This document shows, piece by piece, positions 1-9,985 of a stretch of 64,000 bases of DNA (its first letter is position 1; each line of letters begins with the position of its first letter). The position numbers and the translations under genes are program-made. Source of the DNA: Centropus unirufus (lineage: Eukaryota; Chordata; Aves; Cuculiformes; Centropidae); the NCBI GenBank assembly GCA_013397695.1, contig VYZI01000012.1:5490165-5554164 (forward strand), in the 5' to 3' direction. The notes beneath the pieces are model-generated. The model was not told the origin of the DNA, made no database searches, and was given only the letters and a program-made list of their open reading frames with translations.

Positions 1-374
1 AGATCTTTTCAAGAGATCTTTCCCAAACTAGGAAGTCAGTAGAAGGAAATGGACATTTTTCTTTGAAAATATAATATATTTTTTTAACTCCATTCCCAAA
101 TAATGTTCTTGAGTTTGGGGGGATGCCTCGTTATAACTGGTCCTTTGTTCATCAGTAATTTACAGCACTTTGGTGTGTTTTTTCAGGTAGAAGGGTGTTA
201 GAAGCCTACCCATTTAACGTATTTTCTCCTCTGCAGAAGACAAAGAGAAAACACCAAGAAGGTAAAACTCAGCATTTCATGGAAATAACCACAGAAACAG
301 CTCATTGTGTAAACAAATGTTCTCCCAATTACGTGACTCTCCAAAAATTTTAACCAAGCTTCAGCAGATGCAAA
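1..374. other. AT-rich non-coding stretch at the window start
   Basis: No gene is recognised here. The minus strand has a 93-codon open frame over 198-479, but its product matches no family I know and its downstream half lies in the duplicated segment described next. In the second copy of that segment the equivalent frame is broken by stops, so I treat it as non-coding. Confidence 0.5.
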
Positions 375-605
375 CACAGTGCAGACAGTCGCAGTAATTA
401 TGCTAACCAGTGATAAAAGCTGCCATTTATGTGGCCCATCTACATCCTTGATGCAATCGCTTCCAATCACAAAATGCATCTCGCAGTTGGAAACCTAGAG
501 CATGATTAGATTGCATTGACTCTGCTACCCACAGCTGAGGGAATGCTCTTTCTCTGCAATACATTTTCTAACAATTTCAGGACCACTGAGATACACCCTT
601 GAGTC
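375..605 (+). repeat. Ancient duplicated segment, copy A
   Basis: This segment is collinear with 9725-9985 in the same orientation. Three anchors line up. CAGACAGT through ATAAAA is at 382-418 here and 9733-9770 there, with about 84% identity. CACAAAATGCA followed 15 bases later by GCAGTT is at 468-488 and 9831-9851. CATTTT followed by AGGACC is near 562-584 and 9926-9949. Distances between anchors agree to within about 12 bases, and a fourth short match (CACTGAGAT / CAGTGAGAT) follows. The divergence implies great age. It could be an undescribed interspersed repeat, a duplicated conserved enhancer or a remnant of a segmental duplication. No terminal repeats or A-tail are visible. Confidence 0.7.
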
Positions 606-1503
606 AATTAAAATTATCTCTACTAAACTAGACTGCAGCTTTTAAAGCGTAGTCTAATAGCTCATGCGAGCAGCACCCATCTAGATTGCAGTTATGTATG
701 ATGGTTTTATAAAACATAATTTATATTCTCAGCATGTCAGTTCAGAATGGAATTCTTATTCATTTGCTGCGATTTCATTTTACTAACAAAGTAGTTCATA
801 AAGCCATTTTTTAGTACAATACAGACAATGGAATTTCTCTTGCAAGAAAGAATGAACAAATGTAAAACATGGTATGTTTTTTTGTCTGACTTTGTGTTGC
901 AGCTTTTAGGTGTAGAGAAAGCTGTGTCTGGATAATGAGAAGCAAGTGACCAGAAGAACACAAAATGCTTATGTACTGCTTACTATTTCTATTCCTCTTT
1001 TTCTCCTGTTTGCTTTACAGCTTTTTTATTATTATTATCTTCAGGTTCTGTTGTTCAGCTGCTGCTGGATGCAAGAATGCTTGCAAAAGTAGATTTGGGC
1101 TATATTAGCCCCAGTTCAGATTTTTTTTTTTTTGTTTAAAAAAGAGGCAACAAGCAGAGAAGACGAAATACTTCTAATTTTACTTAGAAAACCTACATGT
1201 GTACAGTACAGGGCTGGAAGGAGACTGAACTTATTTTCTGTCCTTGCATTGTGGTACTTTGTCATTATAAATGTCTCAAAGGATTATAAGGTGGGAATTG
1301 ATGTTCTGAGCTTTCATTTTATTTGAGGGATGCTGTAGTTTAATTGAGTAGCTTAGTAGGCTTTGATATGAGCAATTCTCAGAAATAAAATATTGCTTGG
1401 AGATAATTGTATTCTTAGAGGTAGTTGGAGGGATTAGCTATCACTTCCAAAGGGGGTGTTTTGTTACAGTCTAGAGGACAATTCACTCCTGTTCTTCGTT
1501 TAG
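606..1503. other. Non-coding stretch with a strong splice-acceptor-like tract
   Basis: The sequence is AT-rich with no gene recognised. A long pyrimidine tract ending in TTTACAG at 1020 is a near-ideal 3' splice acceptor, followed at 1385 by AATAAA. A terminal exon of about 1021-1410 is therefore conceivable, with a short frame that stops after 23 codons. A T12 run near 1121 adds low complexity. This is inference from signals only. Confidence 0.25.
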
Positions 1504-1621
1504 GGGTCTGAACTTGGAACATAAGTTTGTAACACAACAGAGTACAGTAGATACGTGCTGTGTGTGGGACTGCTGTAAGCATCTGATTTTCCATGATGTT
1601 TTGGTCATTATCTCGTATAAG
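1504..1621 (+). other. Exon-like segment with acceptor, open frame and donor
   Basis: A pyrimidine-rich acceptor (CACTCCTGTTCTTCGTTTAG, ending 1503) precedes 118 bases that are open in the frame starting at 1505 for 39 codons. The frame ends exactly on an AAG codon before GTAAAG at 1622. The same frame stays open beyond the donor to 1879, and the opposite strand is also open over 1483-1677, so openness alone is weak evidence. The encoded peptide is cysteine-rich in its middle and matches no family I recognise. Confidence 0.2.
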
Positions 1622-3568
1622 GTAAAGAGATTCTTAACAGATGATTCACCAGACATCTGCGAACATGGGCACGCCATCCTGCTATGGTTTTACAATTCTG
1701 GACTTGGTCATCTCCTCTGTAATGCAGTTTTGATAGTGCCCCAGAAAATCTATTACAGAAGCCACAGGAAATTCCCAAGTCTGTGGTTAGACAATAGAAG
1801 ATCTGCTGGATCCATAATGAGATCTATTTCTCACATTTCATCCTTTGCACAGCTTTTAGTATGTATAAATCAAACCTGATACTAGCTTAATGTATGTCAG
1901 TGAAAGGCTTAGAAAGGAGACATATCACAGTGGGCCTTGGGAGTGCGATATGGGGCATTAGCTTTTTAGTTCTTCAGGCCACAGATGTGGACAGAACCTG
2001 AGCCGTGATGCTACTTGAAGTTCTAGCCTCTATTACTTTAGCTCTTTAAGTGCATAGAAATACATTTTCTTCTTTATTTTTTTGTGAGTGTTAACACACC
2101 AAAGTTTTTACTATTTTAAACAAAGTTCTAGTATTCCAGGGCTCAAACTCATCATTAAAAATGATAGCTATTGATGTGATATTAAAGCACAGTAATAACC
2201 AAAACCATGAAATGGGTAGTATAGGAATTTGATTTTGCAAAAATAAGTCTTAGGGAAAGTTAAATTGAGCTGATCAACAAAGCTTGGTGTCTAGATAATA
2301 AAAGGAATAAGTTTGTCTTTGATTAATATTGGAAGTTGTGGAAAGAATATTTTTTATTTCACCTTGTTTAGGTCAGTCAAATAATGAATACTCTTCATAG
2401 AAACCAGTTTGAGCTCATAAAACTAAGAAAATCCTCTCTTCCAATTCTGAATTAATTTTGCCTGAACAGACTTTTAATTACAGCCTTAGTTGTTTTATTG
2501 TTTTAAATGATATCTTGTGCTTTTAAACAAAGAATTTTAACAAATCAAGACATTTTAAAAGTTTTTTTTCTGTATATGAATTGAGTTTCACTTTCTAAAT
2601 GGGATCAGGTAGAAGACCCAAGCAAAAAAGTTATTCTTATAAATAACGTGTTGATCTGTCAAATGGATGAATTTAAAATTTAAAATCTGCTAAATATGAA
2701 GCAGCATCCACTGAAAAAGAGGAAGAAGGATGTGGTATCAGAAGCATTCCAACTCAATTTCATACCAACATTTCGGAAAATCATGGTATGTGTTGTGCAA
2801 AAAAACCCATCCTTTGAATAAAATTTATAGTGTGCTGGCAGTACCCATTTAGTAAGTTTTTAAAAACAGCAGTTCCCACTCAGTGTTGGGTAGCAGATGT
2901 CTAAAAGAAGAGCCACAATGATGAAGCATTTGCAGCTGATGCTTTGTGTTGTACTTAGCTCATTAACCAATTTCATCAAGACTGATCTTGACCTCTAAAA
3001 AAGGAGTGGTGAGATAGGGACATGTCTGTAGTGAAAGCATGGTGTAACAATGGAAGCCTACTTGGGGAATGAAGAAAAAAAAAGAGCAAAGTAGCAGGTA
3101 ATACTTATTTCTTGGTGAGTAAATATATAATGTTTTGGAGTGCAGATGGATGCAAAAACTTTGGGAAGGCTGTTTTGGAAAAAGTCTCTGCAAAAACCTT
3201 TTAATTAACCAAAGAGTTTATGCTGAAGTTTGAAATTGTGAGAAGAAGAAAATATCTTCTCGAGGCTGAGGAAAGGATTTGCTTCTTGTTAATGCAGTGA
3301 CCTTTATAGACTTGGGAAAACTTTCAATATTCTGTTCAGGAGAATGAATGAAAAAGAAAAGCTGGAAAAGGAAATTTAGGAAAGATATTAGGAATGGCTT
3401 CCTGGACGTGGTTGCCTATGTTTGGATTGGCTAGGACAGGGAGGAGAGAAGCTTTCATCTACGTTTGGCTGAAGCATTATCTTTATGTGGGCCAAAATGG
3501 GACGTGCTGTATGAGAAGATGCTAAATTAATTTAAAAAAATACAGGTGAAAAAACTGTACAGGCTTAC
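1622..3568. other. AT-rich non-coding stretch
   Basis: No gene, repeat family or RNA gene is recognised. The stretch contains short poly-A and poly-T runs and scattered chance open frames under 80 codons. Bases 3385-3425 carry a short run resembling the CR1 3' region (GATATTAGGAA), but the flanks do not extend the match. Confidence 0.45.
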
Positions 3569-3665
3569 CAAGTGTTTCATTAAAACAGAGCGGTAGAACT
3601 GGCATGCTGTGAGAGACAGAGGATGAGACCTGGAAGGATTCACAAGTTGAGGGGGAAGTGCAGCT
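3569..3665 (-). other. Minus-strand exon-like segment
   Basis: Read on the minus strand, an excellent acceptor tract (GCTTTTTTCCTCTTTTCTAG) ends at 3666. It is followed by 97 bases with two of three frames fully open, then a donor CTTG/GTAAGC at 3568. Frame 1 gives 32 codons plus one base and is serine- and cysteine-rich. Frame 2 is also open. The product is not recognised. The pyrimidine richness of the segment itself lowers stop frequency and may explain the openness. Confidence 0.2.
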
Positions 3666-4838
3666 CTAGAAAAGAGGAAAAAAGCATCTCTCTAGAATGG
3701 AGGGAAAAAAATGTGTATCTTACAATTTGAATTATAGTTTTCAGTGACTTGTGGAGGCTTTAGTGAGAGTGGAGCATCTTCTACAAGCATGGAGACTTGT
3801 GAACTTGCAGAAACAGTTCCCCATACTAATACAGAAAACAGTCTTCTTTGCATTGTATGTTAAAAAAATGATGAGAGAAACAGGTGACGGAGTAGTTGGA
3901 AAACACCCTTGAGAAACAGCATACAGCCAACTTGAAGACAAAGTGGTTTGCATTAAAGTTTGGTGTAAAAACAGTTTTGCACTAAAGAACAGGGGATGAA
4001 AACAAAGAAGAATATGTTAACAAATGGCTTAATTCAATGTTAGGCTCCTGTGCAACCACTTTATTTTTTGAAAATAACGAGACCTTGCCAGCTGCAGAAC
4101 TTGCTGTCTCCTGCTCGTACTGATGATGCCCTATGGGTCTTCAGCCACTCACAGAAATTCTAATTTTTAGCTCCATTTTGTTGTTTAGCCAACAGAGAGT
4201 GGATGTAAAAGCTGGCAGAAGACCTCTTGACCTCTGCTCTCACGGTACTGAATTTGGGTGGCTTATGATGACTATGGCATCAAGGAAAGTGTGTTCCTCC
4301 AACTGGAGATAGTGGACTTCAATAGACATTAAACCATAAATAAGTGGAAAAGACAAGAAAAGGATGGCTAGAGATTGACTAACTTGTTTAAATCTGATTG
4401 AGGCCATTACTTCTGTGTCTGATTTAGCCAATTTGGATCACCACTTCCAAGTTTTAATTAAAACTGGTGCTACTTCCATTATTGGATATTCCAATAACTT
4501 TAAATAATGCAGATCATTTTTATTCAGTTGTCCTCTCCTGGCCTTGCCCCACTGAGATCACCAGTAATTAGATACTACATCACACCTAGCAATGTCTTTA
4601 TTGCTGTCAATGTTGCTGTCTGTATTATCTGGATGGCTCCAAAGTGACATATGCTGCGAATTTAATAAGAGGACTGGAAGTTGAGAAGCAGATATTGATG
4701 TGTTGTAAAACATCTCACATGACATTTTTCTTAATAACTGACCATGTCACTCAGGAAAGAGGGTGGTTAAAGAGTTAGCTGAGTCAGCTGCTCAGACTAG
4801 TTTTCTTCGGGAGCCCTAAAAAGTAAGGAATACAGCTG
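3666..4838. other. Non-coding stretch, purine-rich at its start
   Basis: The first 60 bases are purine-rich on the plus strand and form the acceptor tract of the preceding minus-strand candidate. Beyond that I see only short chance open frames (3741-3953 and 4240-4431 on minus) and no recognisable element. Confidence 0.4.
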
Positions 4839-5238
4839 TCATACACAGATTTCAGTGTCTCTTGCACACATTTGCCTTTTGTCATGCAGGATGCGGATAA
4901 GCATTATTAGAAAACTGCTTATGATTTGGTTTCGACACGGCTGGATTGCAAAAGATGTGATAGCTGTGTTAGGGAGAAATAGTCTGCTGGCTGTCTGCTG
5001 CTGGTGGAATTGGTTTCCAGATCCAGCATGGCTGGATGTTGTTAGACAGGTCCCTGATCTGGCACCTTTGGGAACAGGGCGGCAGCTCGAGGGAACCCAC
5101 CCGGCTTCCCTGGACAAAACTGTATGTATACATAACACTTTTTGCACTCTTCCCATGTGTATCAGCTGGAAATTAAAACTTGGACAAAAAGAACGGGTAA
5201 AATATGGAACTTCTGACATTTTCAAAGTTGAAACATAA
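4839..5238. other. Block open on both strands with locally raised CpG; identity unknown
   Basis: A plus-strand frame of 127 codons (4855-5238) and a minus-strand frame of 128 codons (4839-5225) overlap almost completely. CpG dinucleotides, rare elsewhere, cluster at 4890-5105 (for example TTCGACACGG, GGCGGCAGCTCGAG). A strong acceptor-like tract (TTGCCTTTTGTCATGCAG) ends at 4889 on the plus strand, but no equally good donor follows. Neither product resembles a family I know. Candidates are an old coding fragment, a decayed transposon piece or a chance open region in a less AT-rich patch. Confidence 0.25.
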
Positions 5239-8200
5239 AGTCAGTGTAATTCATCTTGTTTTCACAATGAAACCACTGTTTTTCAGTTTTGAAAGAAATA
5301 GTTCTATGGAACTGCTCAAAAAGGAAAAAAAGATATTTTTCATTAAAACTAATTTCAAACAAGATAATTAAACAGGGGTTAAATTTTGTTCAAATTTATT
5401 TTTAATGCCTGTGTGTGATAGATGCCATTCGTGCAAGCCTCCTTGGAAGCAGGGGCTTGAACAAATCCTACAAGCTGTTCCCATGCGCTGCTCCAGTGTG
5501 CTCTGTGCAGAGGGTGGCCTCATTGTAGATAAGTCGGACTTTAAGAAACTGGTTTCAGAGAAGCAGTGCCAGTCTCTCCACTGATAAATCTTTCCTTTGA
5601 AGCTCTTCAGCTCTATTTTTTCTCCATCTGTACTTTGAAGAGCATTGTGTATGTTTAACAGCGTAAATAAATAAATAATTTACACATTTATTCTGATGAA
5701 AGCTTGCTAGAAATTTATATGCAAATTAGGTCTAGCTCCCAGTGAGTTGCCAATGTAGCCTTCAGTGTTGTTGAGGTTGGGCACTGCAGATCTTGCCCTT
5801 AGGAACACTTTGCTGATACCCAGACCAAATGTTTTTCCCCTCCATTTAATCTCTTTCCTATGAGTTATGGCAATTATCAACCACTGAGATTGCTGCATAG
5901 TTTAATGATATTTTCATCTTGTAATTACAATGAGAAAGAAGTTTTAACTAGTTTTGTGTTATATTGAACTGGAGATGAATGCAAACTTAAGTACTTTTTT
6001 CTTGAGTAGCAGTAATAAGAAATAGATGTGTTCCTTCAAGTCTTGTAGATGTACAAGGGGAGCTGCAATCTAATTTTGTAGAACCGGCATGTGTAGAGCG
6101 ATTCTCTGCATGATGTAGATGCTGAAGAGTATTGTGAACCATTTTTCTTTTTCCTTAGAAGACAGCCCTTTCAGTTTATACATGGTATACTTCAACGATG
6201 TGCTGCACACAAGGATTAAATGACACTGTTTAAACTGTTTTTAACATTGCTTACAAGTTTAACATTTGGAAAGGGAAGGATCCTCCTTGGGGTTATGGTT
6301 TTTGATTATATCTGTCTAATTACACACAACTAGTGAGATTACATGACATATTCCACAGACATGACCAAAGCATTTGGCAGAAGATTTATGAGATAAACAT
6401 TACAGTGCAAATGCATAACTGCAGAGTAATGTGATGTCAGTTAGGAAAACTGGGTTGAGACTTCTAGACCCAACCGCAAGTAGATCCAAAACAGAGGGAA
6501 AAATGAAATTTGCCTTCATCTGTTACAGATTAGGGATTGCATTTTCCAGACGAATTTGTGGGCATTGCACTGCTCTTTTACCAGTGTGTACATAGAACAA
6601 TTTTGTTAGGATCATCCTAACAGTGGGAATAACTGCAGAGAATTGCTGGGATTAAAATTGGGATTAAAAAAAAAAAAAGAAAAAAAAAAAGAAAAATTCA
6701 ATTGCCCTACTTGTCTTACTACACATAGTTGATTCCATAATCCTTGAATGGTCACTTAGCTGACCAGCTGTTGAACTGTAGGTATATTAGTTTTTCCTTT
6801 CTGTTGATATTGCGTGAGATACTCTTAGTTCAAGCATGATTGTGTCACTTGAGCTGCTAAAAGTGTAAACCATGAATAATCTCAGGGAGGAAAAAGAAAG
6901 GTAAGCCTCCAGACTTTTCGGGAGTCTGGACAGGACAAGGTACTATCCCTAGGCTGATCAGTGGTGTCACACCTTGTTAGAAACAGCGCTCTGGCTCCTG
7001 CAGGGCAAAATGCAGAGTACAAAAAGGGATCTCTGCTTTGAAAAGAAAAAAAGATATTGCTGATCTGTAGCTTTTCATGACTGAGGTTTCCAGTTCCTAT
7101 CATTTCCTGTTGTTGTATGGGGGCAATTTGCCTTGTGTTTTAGCAAATTAGCGCACCTGTTGGAATATTGCCTCTGCAGCACCTGCTGAGCTCCATTTCA
7201 AGCACTCATAATGCTGTCATTTGTATCAGAAAGGTGGCAGAATAGTGCTTTTTAGCTTGCAAACCTGCTGGAATGTACCATTTTAAGTCAGATACTGAGG
7301 GTGACATGTTTAGATAGTAAAGCCATAAAATATTGCAATTAAGACAAAATGCTTCAGAATCAAGTATTGCCAGAAAGAAACACAGTCTTAAGCACCTAGT
7401 TCCATTTAAATATTTGTTTGATTAAGTATTTCAAAGGAGATAAGACATAGTTTCATAATTTTGACCTAATTTTTTTAAAAAACTGCATTCCTAAAGTTAA
7501 GTATCTAAAACTATATTTAGACATCTCTGTGAAAGTGGCCTGATTTTCAAAGGTGCTGAGCAATTATGGGGATGGGAGAAGTGTGATAGCTTTTGTCCTG
7601 GATTCCTAGGCTAAAAAATTAACACGTGAACTTGTTGGAGAGAATCAGACTACAAGCTATTTTAAATGCTGAATTCATATGGCATGGCATGCTCCTGGCA
7701 GTTTACCATTTTTTCATCACTAGAAAGAAGGGTGATAACCATGAATGTGTGAATTAAAATTGTTAAATGCCTCTGAGTATTAAAAGGGAAAAATGGAAAT
7801 AAAAATCAGTCAAATTATTTTGTGCTGCCCTGGAGTATATGCAACTAAGCCAACAGAAAAAGAATTAAAAAAATCCAACCCAAACTAAGAAAAAACTTGT
7901 TAGTCCAACCTGAAATTTTTTGTTTTAGTAATAGTAACAAAATGTGGAAATTAAAACATAGATGGAAACGCGGACACCACTTTAATGACTTAAGAGCACT
8001 ACTTAAACAATACGTTTAATGCAGTAAACCCAGCAAATCCCCTTCACTGCAGAGGGCTCTTCCTTATTTGGTGAACTCTAAATTTGGTATAAGATGCTCT
8101 AAATGACTACATCTTTTTCCATTTTAGAAATAAATGCTGGACAGTTAATTTTTATAATGTTGACTTCAGCATTCTTCAGTGCTCTCTGCATGTGTTTGAT

Positions 8201-9724
8201 TTACAGCTGTTTAACAGCCACAGTGAATTGCCACAAACTGGGGAAAAAAAATCTTGTAAAAGGACGATGAAATAACTTTCACCTCCCTGTACATGGAGTC
8301 TTGAATCTTTGATTTTAACCTCTTATTTTGTTAGCTTTCCCTCTGCAATGGGATGAGTCTGTTTTTCAGGTGTGTTAAGAATTTTTTTGTTTTGTTTTTT
8401 ACTCTATCAGAAGAACATTAAATGGTCATAAATGGAACAGAAACAACTCCTCAAGAGTATATTCTGTGGGAGAACCTCCCTAGATATTTTGGAGCCCAAA
8501 CTAGAGATGGGACATGTTTTGGAAATCACATTCATGAGGGATATGGTTTTGTTGGGCATAGGATTGAGATGCATGAATCTTCTAAGCGCTGTAAATATAT
8601 GATGTTCAGTATTGAATACCAGAGTGGGGCTGTAGGAAGTTGTGGAGATTGTTGCTCAGCAGTTTGGCAAGGCTAGTGGTGTGTGCTGAACACAAAGTAT
8701 CACAGTGTAATGGAGGACAAGATTCTGTTTCAGGCTTGGTCAGACCAAGAAGAGTTTTGAAGAAATCAATATCCGTAGCTTGTGGTGGTCTTTGGCTAAC
8801 ATTTCCATTCTAAAGCTAAATTGGAGAAGGAGGAAAATGTTGTTACATTGCTTGAAGATTTAGAAGAAAGACCAGTTTGTTTAAATGAGAAAAAAAAATA
8901 GAAACAAGGAAATAAAAGTGAAAACAAGAAGAATCTTTGTGCTCTGTATCCTGTATTGTAGTCTTCAGAATAAGTAACATGATGGCATAAAACCTGATGA
9001 AACTGAGGCTGTCTTCCAAGAAATATTTTATGGGCCAAATCTTGATCCATTTATTTGCTATACTCAAAATTATTGCCATGGCATGAATAAGCACCATGCA
9101 TGCTGCAGTGTTCCATAAATAGGAATAATTGTTGTTGTAGCCAGAAGGTTGATCTGCTTCCAGCTCTTGGTGCACTGGAGAGATAGAAGGATTAAAAAGA
9201 GCTTTTAGACCCTGTGAAGTTGAAAGAGCACTTTCTGGAAACTGTCTTGTATGTATTACCATATTTCTAGGCCAAATAAAGGATTTAAGTTATTTCTTTC
9301 AGGGCATCTGTGGGAGGACAAATATTACTCAGTTTGGTTTGCTCTAAGACTGTGTGAACATTTTGAGATGCCAGTTGGAAAGTACACATTTTGAATGACA
9401 TCAAGCTATAGTGATAGCACTTCTAAAACATAATCCTAGAAGCTCTATGCCTGAAAATACAGCACCTCTTTAATATGTAAATTCACCCCCCCACTTTCTC
9501 TGATGTATTTAATTTTTCAGCTTATATAAATATTCAATTTATAAACAATAGGTTGCTATTTATAACTGATTTTTTAGTGTCTTTATGCTAAAAAAGAAGC
9601 AAGATAACGCCATTATAATTGTTTTGCAGTGAGCAAGAAGGAAATCCAAGGAGAAGGTATTAAATTAACCCACTTCCTTGTGCTCTCCTTCTTTCAGAGC
9701 TTGACCAGCCACAGATTGATTCAT
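5239..9724. other. AT-rich non-coding DNA
   Basis: No gene or repeat family is recognised in this stretch. It holds an A-rich simple tract at 6666-6696. It also has an 84-codon ATG frame at 8422-8676 with no recognisable motif, and a C7 run near 9486. Overlapping minus-strand frames at 8796-9262 look like chance. Confidence 0.45.
6666..6696 (+). repeat. A-rich simple tract
   Basis: This is a 31-base run of A interrupted by two G residues, preceded by a short duplication of GGGATTAAAA. It could be the remnant tail of a retroposed sequence, but I recognise no retroposon body upstream. Confidence 0.7.
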
Positions 9725-9985
9725 GGCTGCTACAGACAGTAAAAGTGATTATGCGAACCAGATAATAAAACCACCTATATTTGTTTTTAAAACAAATTGT
9801 TTTAAACAATTTTAAACAATTGTTTTTAGTCACAAAATGCAGCCAGCAGTTAGAAACAAGGGGCTCTACTAAAATCCATTAGCTGAAATCCTCACTTCCA
9901 AGGGAGTCGCCTCCTTTGTTCAGTGCATTTTTCCAGCAGTTCTAGGACCTTTCACATATTAAAACAGTGAGATTTGTATTCAATG
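9725..9985 (+). repeat. Ancient duplicated segment, copy B
   Basis: This is the partner of 375-605, same strand, about 9.36 kb downstream. The best-preserved anchors are 9733-9770, 9831-9851 and 9926-9949. Between the first two anchors this copy has about 12 more bases than copy A, and that interval is replaced by low-complexity inverted repeats of AAACAATTGTTT type (9781-9828). A further insertion of about 15 bases sits after AGGACC. These differences are what independent decay of an old element would leave. Confidence 0.7.
9781..9828. repeat. AT-rich inverted and direct repeat cluster inside copy B
   Basis: TTTTAAAACAAATTGTTTTAAA and two further AAACAATT units alternate in opposite orientations, including the palindrome AAACAATTGTTT. 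Copy A has complex sequence at this place. The simple pattern probably arose by local slippage or template switching after the duplication. Confidence 0.6.

Noticed and set aside
1514..1879. 121-codon plus-strand open frame as a whole gene
   Set aside because: It starts at TTG rather than ATG, has no recognisable domain and overlaps an open minus-strand frame. Only the splice-bounded part is kept as a weak exon candidate.
3360..3430. CR1-like phrase (AAATTTAGGAAAGATATTAGG)
   Set aside because: The match does not extend into flanking sequence in CR1 order, so it is not called as an element.
8422..8676. 84-codon ATG frame
   Set aside because: The product shows no motif, signal or membrane segment and no splice or promoter context. 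Such lengths are expected by chance.
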